NCBI GenBank assembly: GCA_937908115.1
Contig: CALEQZ010000047.1
Location: 1-15,963 of the forward strand
DNA length: 15,963 nt
Source of the DNA: an uncultured Alcaligenaceae bacterium
GTDB lineage: Bacteria; Pseudomonadota; Gammaproteobacteria; Burkholderiales; Burkholderiaceae_B
Direction of reading: 5' to 3'
Every line of letters begins with the position of its first letter. The first letter of the stretch is position 1. A program made the position numbers and the translations under genes. Positions 6,941 to 13,190 of this stretch are shown here, piece after piece. The notes below the pieces were generated by a model. It had not been told where the DNA came from. It worked only from the letters and a program-made list of their open reading frames with translations, and made no database searches.

Positions 6941-6946
6941 TACACT
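6941..6946 (+). promoter_or_regulatory. Putative -10 element for the ferritin-like gene
   Basis: TACACT matches TATAAT at four of six positions and lies 14 bp after the tandem repeat, 54 bp before the ATG. The nearest TTG-type -35 candidate (6911-6916, inside the second repeat copy) is 24 bp away, too far for a normal promoter. If this -10 is used, an activator at the repeats could replace the -35 contact. Confidence 0.3.
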
Positions 6947-7000
6947 GGACCGGCTTGGGGCGCGCCACGCCGGCGCGCCCGCCACGACAGGAGCCCACGC

Positions 7001-7549
7001 ATGGACACGCCCAAAGCGCAGGATTTCAGCCAGCCTTTCAAGATGGATGTGCAGGCCATCCGGGCCAAGGCCCGGCGCGACATCGAGTCGGGCGCCGTCA
7101 CCGAAGGCTACCGGGCCGACCGGGGCACGGTGCTCAAGCTGCTCAACGAGGCATTGGCCACCGAGCTGATCTGCGTGCTGCGCTACAAGCGCCACTATTT
7201 CATGGCGTCCGGGCTGAACGCCGAACCGGCTGCAGCCGAATTCGCCGAGCACGCCGCCCAGGAGCAGGAGCACGCCGACCGCATCGCCGAACGCATCGTG
7301 CAGTTGGGCGGCGCGCCCGACATGTCGCCGCAGGGTCTGGCCGAGCGCAGCCACTCCGAGTACGTCGAGGCCGATTCGCTGGAGCAGATGATCAAGGAAA
7401 ACCTGATCGCCGAGCGCATCGCCATCGACAGCTATCGGCAAATGATCGATTACATCGGCGACAAGGATCCGACGACCCGCCGCATGCTGGAAGAGATCCT
7501 GGCCGTCGAGGAAGAGCACGCGGACGACCTGGCCGATCTGCTCGACTGA
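7001..7549 (+). CDS. Ferritin-like / bacterioferritin-related protein
   Basis: This 182-aa four-helix-bundle protein probably oxidises and stores iron or protects against peroxide. The dinuclear iron site of bacterioferritin is recognisable: E55 and Y62 (ATELICVLRY), E88 and H91 (AQEQEHAD), E138 (ENLIAER, spacing to the next ligand one residue different) and E170/H173 (EEEHAD). The residue matching the haem-ligand Met52 of E. coli Bfr is Q89, so haem binding in the usual manner is not expected. The N-terminus carries about 40 extra residues before helix A, partly charged. The ATG at 7001 has a clear Shine-Dalgarno AGGAG (6989-6993) 7 nt upstream; the longer open frame before it has no support. 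It converges on rimO with a 18-bp gap. Annotations as bacterioferritin or as Dps-like are both possible. Confidence 0.85.
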   Translation: MDTPKAQDFSQPFKMDVQAIRAKARRDIESGAVTEGYRADRGTVLKLLNEALATELICVLRYKRHYFMASGLNAEPAAAEFAEHAAQEQEHADRIAERIVQLGGAPDMSPQGLAERSHSEYVEADSLEQMIKENLIAERIAIDSYRQMIDYIGDKDPTTRRMLEEILAVEEEHADDLADLLD

Positions 7550-7567
7550 AGGCCGCCCGGCGCGAAA

Positions 7568-8905
7568 TCAGACCGGTTCGCCGTACAGGTCGTACTCGTC
7601 GGCGTCGGTCACGCGTACGCGGACAATGTCGCCGGGGCGCAGCCTGCGCCCGTCGGCAGGCGCATCGACGTACACGCAACCGTCGATCTCGGGCGCATCG
7701 GCGCTGGATCGCCCGATGATCTGCTCGTCGCCCGCTTCGTCGATCAGCACGTCGATCTCCGTGCCGATGCGGCGCTGCAGCCGCGCGGCAGAAATTTCCT
7801 GTTGGTGGGCCATGAAGCGGTCCCAGCGCTCCTGCTTGACCTCGTCGGGAACGTGGCCGTCCAGTTCGTTGGCAGCGGCGCCCTTGACCGGGGAATACTG
7901 GAAGCAGCCCACGCGGTCGAGCTGCGCCTCGGACAGCCAATCCAGCAGGTACTGGAAGTCTTCCTCGGTTTCGCCGGGAAAGCCGACGATGAAGGTCGAG
8001 CGCAGCGTCAGGTCCGGGCACTGTTCGCGCCAGCGGCGGATGCGCGCCAGCGTCCGGTCCTCGAAGGCCGGGCGCTTCATGGCCTTGAGGATGCGCGGGC
8101 TGGCATGCTGGAAGGGGATGTCCAGGTAGGGCAGGATCTTGCCCTCGGCCATCAGCGGGATGACTTCGTCGACGTGCGGGTACGGGTAGACGTAATGCAG
8201 CCGCGTCCACACGCCCAGCTCCGACAGCGCCGCACAGAGTTCAGTCATGCGCGTCTTGACGGGCCGGCCGTTCCAGAACCCGGTACGGAACTTCAGGTCG
8301 ACGCCGTACGCGCTGGTGTCCTGCGAAATCACGAGCAGCTCCTTGACGCCGGCCTTGACCAGCCGCTCGGCCTCGCCCAGTACCTCGCCCACCGGCCGGC
8401 TGACCAGGTCGCCGCGCATCGACGGGATGATGCAGAAGCTGCAGCGGTGGTTGCAGCCTTCGGAAATTTTCAAGTAGGCGTAATGGCGTGGCGTGAGCTT
8501 GATGCCCTGGGGCGGCACCAGGTCGACAAAGGGGTCGTGGTCGGCCGCGGGCGGGGCGGCTTCGTGCACGGCCTGCACGACCTCCTCGTACTGCTGCGGC
8601 CCGGTGACCGCCAGCACGCCCGGGTGGACCGAGCGGATCGCGTCAGCTTCCACGCCCATGCAGCCGGTGACGATCACCCTGCCGTTTTCGGCCATCGCCT
8701 CGCCGATGGCTTCCAGCGATTCGGCCTTGGCGCTGTCGATGAAGCCGCAGGTGTTGACCACCACCACGTCGGCGTCCTGGTAGGTGGGCACGACTTCGTA
8801 GCCCTCGGTGCGCAGCTGGGTCAGGATGCGTTCGGAGTCGACCAAGGCCTTGGGGCAGCCGAGCGAAACGAATCCCACGCGGGGGCGCTGATGCTGAACG
8901 TTCAT
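7568..8905 (-). CDS. rimO: Ribosomal protein S12 methylthiotransferase RimO
   Basis: RimO is a radical-SAM enzyme with two iron-sulfur clusters that adds a methylthio group to an Asp of ribosomal protein S12. From the ATG at 8905 the protein has 445 aa, the usual size. The N-terminal UPF0004-type domain has three cluster cysteines C17 (SLGCPKALVDSE), C53 (NTCGFIDSAKAES) and C82 (VTGCMG). The radical-SAM motif is C151-x3-C155-x2-C158 (EGCNHRCSFCIIPSMRG). A C-terminal TRAM-like beta region (about 380-445; IDVLIDEA, PGDIVRVRVTDADEYDLYGEPV in part) follows. SLGCPK with VDSE and the SMRG after the third Cys favour RimO over its tRNA-modifying relative MiaB. The frame stays open upstream of the ATG into the asmA gene, but that part is not conserved and is rejected. 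Confidence 0.96.
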   Translation of the reverse strand: MNVQHQRPRVGFVSLGCPKALVDSERILTQLRTEGYEVVPTYQDADVVVVNTCGFIDSAKAESLEAIGEAMAENGRVIVTGCMGVEADAIRSVHPGVLAVTGPQQYEEVVQAVHEAAPPAADHDPFVDLVPPQGIKLTPRHYAYLKISEGCNHRCSFCIIPSMRGDLVSRPVGEVLGEAERLVKAGVKELLVISQDTSAYGVDLKFRTGFWNGRPVKTRMTELCAALSELGVWTRLHYVYPYPHVDEVIPLMAEGKILPYLDIPFQHASPRILKAMKRPAFEDRTLARIRRWREQCPDLTLRSTFIVGFPGETEEDFQYLLDWLSEAQLDRVGCFQYSPVKGAAANELDGHVPDEVKQERWDRFMAHQQEISAARLQRRIGTEIDVLIDEAGDEQIIGRSSADAPEIDGCVYVDAPADGRRLRPGDIVRVRVTDADEYDLYGEPV

Positions 8906-8976
8906 GGATGCAAGAAAAGGTCTGGGCGGCGGCCGGCACGACGCCGGGCGCACGGCGGGAAATGGCGCAACGCCCA

Positions 8977-8982
8977 ATTGTA
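8977..8982 (-). promoter_or_regulatory. Putative -10 element for rimO
   Basis: In the 107-bp gap between asmA and rimO the minus strand reads TACAAT, five of six matching TATAAT, about 70 nt before the rimO ATG. The upstream sequence is nearly all G and C with no -35 element that I can defend. The same hexamer appears just before rsmB. Confidence 0.35.
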
Positions 8983-9012
8983 GAGCCCGCCGCCGGCCGC
9001 CGCCCGTGCGGG

Positions 9013-11064
9013 CTAGCGTCCGCCGGCGGCCGGCTCGCGCCGCATCTGCCGCAGCAGCGTGGCGCATTGGTTGTCTTTGTCGTCGGCGCCGGGGGCGATC
9101 AGCGCCAGCAATCCGGCCGCGGGGGTCAGTAGCGCACCCAGCAGCACCATGCCGGCGCCGCGGGCGATCAGCGGGCCGGGCTGCACGCCAGCCTGCGGGT
9201 CGGCGAAGCTGCCGCGCACATATAGCGGCGAGCGCAGGGAGATGATGCGTATGCCTTTGCTGTGCGGCCGGATATCCAGGTCCAAGGATTCCTTGCCGAA
9301 ATCCACCGTGCCGCTGACCTCGACCAAAACGTTTTCGGTGTCGAACACCGCCAGGCGCGGGGTCATCACGCCGTGGTCCAGTGCCATGTCGGCAGCCGCG
9401 CAATTGATCACCACCTCGTCGTCGCCGAACAGTTTGGTGACGACGTAGTTGGCAACGTTCAGGCCGGCGATCTCGGTCAGGCCCCGGCTGATCGCGCCGT
9501 CGTTGATGAGCACCTTGAGCTCGCCGTCGGCGCTGGCCAGCAGCGCGGCGACGGAATTGCCCGATCCGGCCAGCGCGGCGTCGCCGTTGATTTCCCCCAG
9601 GCTGGTCTGCATGGGCTCGAAATCGGGCAGCAGTTCCTTGAGCTTGAATCCCCGGGCAGCCAGGCGCGCGCGGCCCTGCATGGGACTGCGGGCGCCGTCC
9701 AGGCGCAGCGCCGCGTCCAGCCGACCGCCGGCCACGCCGAAGCGCAGGGGGTCGAGGGTGAGCACGCCGTCATCCAGCACCAGGTGGCCGGACACGTCGC
9801 GCAGCGGCAGGCGCCGGCTGTGCACGATGCGCTTGCCGTCGAAGGCGACGTCGGCGTCCATGGCGCGCCAGCGCGTGGTGCGGAATGCCTGAACGGGCAG
9901 CACCTTGCCGGGCCGCTGCCGCGGTTTCGCGGCGCGGCCGGCGTCGGCGTCTTGGCCGGCGGCTCCGGCGCCGACCAACGGACCCAGGTCTGCCAACCGC
10001 AGCTGGTCGGAAACCAGCTTGCCAGTCAGCTTGGGCCGGTCCGGTCCTGATACGTAGCGCAGGTCCCCGCGCAGGTCGCTTTTGCCGACGCGGCCGGTGA
10101 AGCCCTGGTAGTCGAAGGTCGAGCCTTCCGTTCCCAGGCGCGCGCGCAAGTGGCCGTCGGTGGCATAGGGCGGCGTATCGGGCAGCGTGATGCCGGTCAG
10201 CGGATAGAGGTCGGACAGGGTGCGCCCCGAAAGCGCCAGCTTCAGGTCCAACGCGGCCAGGTCCAGCGGATCGGTCAGCGTGCCGGCGACCGATGCACGG
10301 GTGCGTCCTGCCTGCACGTCGGCCTGCACGGGAAACGGCGCGCCGCCTTGCAGGGCGAGCACGCCGCCGACCTTGCCTTCGCCGCGCACTGGCATGCCTT
10401 GGTATCGGCCGTCGATTTGCCAGCCGAATGCGTAGTCGCCGGGGGCCGACGGCGCCGCGGCCGCCTGGCCCGCCGCGCCCAGCACCTCGGCAAGCGAAAT
10501 GGGCGCGCCCAGGGGCTCGACCGCGATATCGACAGCAGCGTCCAGCACGGCGTCCTGCAACGATATCCGGACGCGGTCGAAGCCCACGGTGCCCACGTCC
10601 AGTTGCCAGGCCGACGGATGCGGGCCGCTTTCTGGCAGGTCGAACTGCCAGTTCGCCTTGCCGTCGGCCTCGCGCCGCAGCTGGATGGCCGGGCCTGACA
10701 CATGGATGCCGGGTATGCGAATGCGCCGCGCGAGCAGCGGCACGGGTGCCAACGCAAAGCCTGCGCGCCGCACGACGGCAAAGTCGCCCTCGGCCCAGGG
10801 CGGATTGCCCACGACGATGTCGTGGGCCTGCACGTGTGGCCATGGCACCCAGGCGCGCCAGCCGGATTCATCGGCCCGTCGCGCCCAGTCCACGCGCAGC
10901 TCGCCCCGGATGGCGAACGGCCGGCCCAGCGCCTGGCTGGCCTTTTCGTTGATGAGGGGGCGTGCACGGTTCCAATCGAAGGTGGCGACTGCGGCGACCA
11001 GCGCGGCGGGCAGCAGCACCGATGCGGCCAGGATGCCGGCCAGGATCTTGCCGCCGCGAGTCAT
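9013..11064 (-). CDS. AsmA family protein
   Basis: AsmA-like proteins are anchored in the inner membrane and extend into the periplasm; the family is implicated in outer-membrane assembly and lipid transport. The 683-aa protein starts with a short basic segment and a single hydrophobic anchor (about 7-28), followed by the family's typical early motif FDWNRARPLINEKASQALGR (29-48). A long periplasmic part rich in beta repeats follows. The C-terminal region contains the AsmA motif series VSGTVDFGKESLDLDIRP and RSPLYVRGSFADP, then a hydrophobic stretch (about 630-658) and a conserved-looking late Cys (NQCATLLRQM). The ATG at 11064 has a strong Shine-Dalgarno GGAGGT (complement of 11070-11075) 5 nt upstream. 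It is divergent from rsmB and separated from rimO downstream by 107 bp. Confidence 0.9.
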   Translation of the reverse strand: MTRGGKILAGILAASVLLPAALVAAVATFDWNRARPLINEKASQALGRPFAIRGELRVDWARRADESGWRAWVPWPHVQAHDIVVGNPPWAEGDFAVVRRAGFALAPVPLLARRIRIPGIHVSGPAIQLRREADGKANWQFDLPESGPHPSAWQLDVGTVGFDRVRISLQDAVLDAAVDIAVEPLGAPISLAEVLGAAGQAAAAPSAPGDYAFGWQIDGRYQGMPVRGEGKVGGVLALQGGAPFPVQADVQAGRTRASVAGTLTDPLDLAALDLKLALSGRTLSDLYPLTGITLPDTPPYATDGHLRARLGTEGSTFDYQGFTGRVGKSDLRGDLRYVSGPDRPKLTGKLVSDQLRLADLGPLVGAGAAGQDADAGRAAKPRQRPGKVLPVQAFRTTRWRAMDADVAFDGKRIVHSRRLPLRDVSGHLVLDDGVLTLDPLRFGVAGGRLDAALRLDGARSPMQGRARLAARGFKLKELLPDFEPMQTSLGEINGDAALAGSGNSVAALLASADGELKVLINDGAISRGLTEIAGLNVANYVVTKLFGDDEVVINCAAADMALDHGVMTPRLAVFDTENVLVEVSGTVDFGKESLDLDIRPHSKGIRIISLRSPLYVRGSFADPQAGVQPGPLIARGAGMVLLGALLTPAAGLLALIAPGADDKDNQCATLLRQMRREPAAGGR

Positions 11065-11094
11065 GGGTTACCTCCGTGTGCGAGGCCGCGCGCT

Positions 11095-11110
11095 GCGCGC
11101 GTGTGCGCGC
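11095..11110. repeat. Alternating purine-pyrimidine hairpin in the asmA leader
   Basis: Sixteen bases of strict purine-pyrimidine alternation consist of GCGCGC, a GTGT centre and GCGCGC. This can form a 6-bp hairpin and is prone to Z-DNA. It lies 31-46 bp upstream of the asmA ATG in the divergent asmA-rsmB region. No function is shown. Confidence 0.4.
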
Positions 11111-11207
11111 CGGCCGGTCGCGCCGTGTGACCTGACCGCTAGAGTAGGTGCCCACGCCGGCGACTGCGTGACAGGTTGCAACGCCAGGTGTCGGGCAGCG
11201 CGCGTCC

Positions 11208-11213
11208 TACAAT
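11208..11213 (+). promoter_or_regulatory. Putative -10 element directly before rsmB
   Basis: TACAAT (five of six matching TATAAT) ends 7 bp before the ATG at 11221 and overlaps an in-frame ATG at 11212. If used, the transcript would start at or next to the 11221 ATG and be almost leaderless. A -35 element is not evident at the right distance; TTGCAA at 11176 is 26 bp away. Confidence 0.35.
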
Positions 11214-11220
11214 GCGCGCC

Positions 11221-12567
11221 ATGCAAGAACCCCATCACCGGCCCGCGCTGTCGGACGTGCTGCTCGCTGCCGCGCGCTGCATTGCCGCCGTGCGCGCAGG
11301 CCGATCGCTCAATGACGCGCTGGCCGAAGTCGCCGACGGTTTGCGCCCGGCCGCCCAGGCCGTGGCCTTCCACGCCATGCGCACCTTGGGCACGGCCACG
11401 GCGCTGCGTGAAAAGCTCGTGCCGCGCCGTCCGCCCGGGGCGTTGCCCGACGGCCTGCTGCTGGCTGCGCTGTCGCTGGCCGAGGCAGCGGCCCGCCACC
11501 AGTGCGGCGGGCCGCTGCAGCCGGGCGAACCGGTCTATGCGCCGCACACGGTGGTGGACCAGGCGGTGCGGGCCGCGGCCGCGCACAAGTCGTTGCGGCC
11601 GTACAAGGCGCTGGTCAACGCGGCGCTGCGGCGGTTCCTGCGCGAGCGCGACGCGTTGCCGGCGGCCATCGCCGACGACGAGCAGGCCAAATGGAACTAT
11701 CCGGGCTGGTGGGTGGACAAGCTGCGGCGTGCCTATCCGGACCGATGGCAGGCGATCCTGCAGGCGTCCGGCCGTCCGGCGCCCTTGACGCTGCGCGTCA
11801 ACCGCCGGCGCGTGCGGCGCGAGCACGTCTTGGAAGCGTTCGCCCAGGCCGGCATTGCCGCGCATCCGGTGCTCGCCGACGGCCTGGTGCTGTCCGTGCC
11901 GCGGCCCGTGACGGAGCTGCCCGGTTATGCGCAGGGGTGGTGGTCGGTGCAGGACGCCGGCGCCCAGCTGGCCGCGCCGCTGCTGCCGTTGCGCGCCGGC
12001 ATGCGGGTGTTGGACGCCTGCGCCGCGCCGGGCGGCAAGACGGCGCATATCCTGGAGCTGGCCGACGTCGAACTGTTGGCGCTGGACGCCGATGCCGGGC
12101 GGCTGGCGCGCGTGGCGCAGAACTTGGACCGGCTGGGCCTGGCCGGTCCGCACGTTGTGCTGCGCGCGGGCGATGCCGCCGACCCGGGCGCGTGGTGGGA
12201 CGGCCGTCCCTTTGACGCGGTGCTGGCCGACGTGCCCTGCACCGCCTCGGGCATCGTCCGCCGGCATCCCGACATCCGCTGGCTGCGGCGTCCTGACGAC
12301 GTCGGCCGCACGGCCGGCTTGCAGCGCCGCATCGTCGACGCGCTCTGGAACATCGTGGCACCGGGCGGGCACCTGCTGTACGTGACCTGCTCGGTCTTTC
12401 CGGAAGAGGGCGAGCGGCAGGCGCAGGCGTTCATGCAGCGCCATCCCGAGGCGTTGCGCCGCCAGGCGCCGGGACAATTGCTGCCGGCCGATGCCGGTGA
12501 CGCATCCGATCCGTACGGGTGCGCCCACGACGGCTTTTTCTTCGCCTTGTTTGCCAAGCCGCACTGA
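11221..12567 (+). CDS. rsmB: 16S rRNA (cytosine(967)-C(5))-methyltransferase RsmB
   Basis: RsmB (also Sun/Fmu) methylates C967 of 16S rRNA using S-adenosylmethionine. The protein has 448 aa from the ATG at 11221. The first 150 residues are the NusB-like helical RNA-binding domain (DQAVRAAAAHKSLRPYKALVN). The methyltransferase part has LDACAAPGGKTAHILEL (264-280, SAM binding), the DVPCTASG motif with C340 (337-344) and the TCS motif with nucleophile C390 (389-391), corresponding to the two catalytic cysteines of m5C enzymes. A second ATG at 11212, three codons earlier, and a TTG at 11176 are in frame; none has a clear Shine-Dalgarno sequence, so the exact start is unsure. It begins the plus-strand run continuing to ntrX and is followed by the DUF4390 gene after 47 bp. 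Confidence 0.95.
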   Translation: MQEPHHRPALSDVLLAAARCIAAVRAGRSLNDALAEVADGLRPAAQAVAFHAMRTLGTATALREKLVPRRPPGALPDGLLLAALSLAEAAARHQCGGPLQPGEPVYAPHTVVDQAVRAAAAHKSLRPYKALVNAALRRFLRERDALPAAIADDEQAKWNYPGWWVDKLRRAYPDRWQAILQASGRPAPLTLRVNRRRVRREHVLEAFAQAGIAAHPVLADGLVLSVPRPVTELPGYAQGWWSVQDAGAQLAAPLLPLRAGMRVLDACAAPGGKTAHILELADVELLALDADAGRLARVAQNLDRLGLAGPHVVLRAGDAADPGAWWDGRPFDAVLADVPCTASGIVRRHPDIRWLRRPDDVGRTAGLQRRIVDALWNIVAPGGHLLYVTCSVFPEEGERQAQAFMQRHPEALRRQAPGQLLPADAGDASDPYGCAHDGFFFALFAKPH

Positions 12568-12614
12568 ATCGCGAAGAATACCGTCATCGTTGTTGCATTT
12601 CGTTCCCCTGACCC

Positions 12615-13190
12615 ATGATGCCCGTGCGAGTGTTCGCTGCGCTGCTGGTCGCGCTGTGCCTGGGGCCCGCGGCCTGGGCGCCAGCGTGGGCGGACGAACC
12701 CAGGATCACCCGCATAGAGCCTGCCGTGCGCAACGGCGGGCTCGAAATCGACGCCGACGTCGACATCACGCTCAACGACCAGTTGCGCGAGGCGGCGCAG
12801 CGCGGCGTATCCCTTTACTTCACGGCGGACCTCGTCATCGAGCGCGAGCGTTGGTGGTGGTTCGACAGCACCGTGGTGGAAACCACGCTGACCTGGCATG
12901 TCGCCTACAACGCGTTGACGCGCCAATGGCGCGTCGGCACGGGGCGGCTAAGCCTGCCCGTGGCGTCGTTGGACGAGGCCATGTCGCAGGTGCGGCGCAT
13001 ACGCGGCTGGCGCGTGGCCGATTCTTCCGTGTTCGAGCGCGATACGCGCTATGACGGCAGGCTGCGCGTCAGGCTGGATACATCGCAGCTGGCGCGGCCC
13101 TTCCAGGTCAATGCGCTCAACAGCAGCTCCTGGTCGCTGGCCACGCCCTGGGCGCAGTTCAGCTTCGCGGTGTCAGAGGCGCGGCAATGA
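12615..13190 (+). CDS. DUF4390-type secreted protein
   Basis: The 191-aa product starts with a typical signal peptide: MMPVR, a hydrophobic core, and a probable cleavage site after AWA at residue 26 (AWA|DEPRI). The mature part is predicted periplasmic and alternates beta strands, with a run of three Trp (ERWWWFD) in its first half and DTRYDGRLRVRLD later. This matches the DUF4390 proteins I know to lie between rsmB and ntrY in betaproteobacteria; their biochemical role is not established. Two adjacent ATGs (12615, 12618) both give a working signal peptide. Its TGA overlaps the ntrY ATG (ATGA, 13187-13190), implying translational coupling. A function in NtrY signal sensing or in the envelope is inferred from position alone. 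Confidence 0.85.
   Translation: MMPVRVFAALLVALCLGPAAWAPAWADEPRITRIEPAVRNGGLEIDADVDITLNDQLREAAQRGVSLYFTADLVIERERWWWFDSTVVETTLTWHVAYNALTRQWRVGTGRLSLPVASLDEAMSQVRRIRGWRVADSSVFERDTRYDGRLRVRLDTSQLARPFQVNALNSSSWSLATPWAQFSFAVSEARQ

Noticed and set aside
6380..7000. In-frame upstream extension of the ferritin-like gene
   Set aside because: The extension runs antisense through the LOG-family gene and the intergenic repeat. The ATG at 7001 has a good Shine-Dalgarno sequence and begins the conserved protein.
6764..7000. Possible small RNA or riboswitch in the LOG/ferritin-like intergenic region
   Set aside because: Apart from the tandem repeat and weak -10 elements I see no conserved aptamer pattern, strong terminator or small open frame with a ribosome binding site.
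8906..9403. In-frame upstream extension of rimO
   Set aside because: It overlaps the 3' end of asmA in another frame and encodes low-complexity sequence. The RimO family starts at about the ATG at 8905.
11068..12564. Open frame of about 498 codons on the minus strand opposite rsmB
   Set aside because: It is the antisense shadow of a GC-rich gene. The translation is rich in Arg, Gln, His and Pro with no domain, while the plus strand encodes an intact RsmB.
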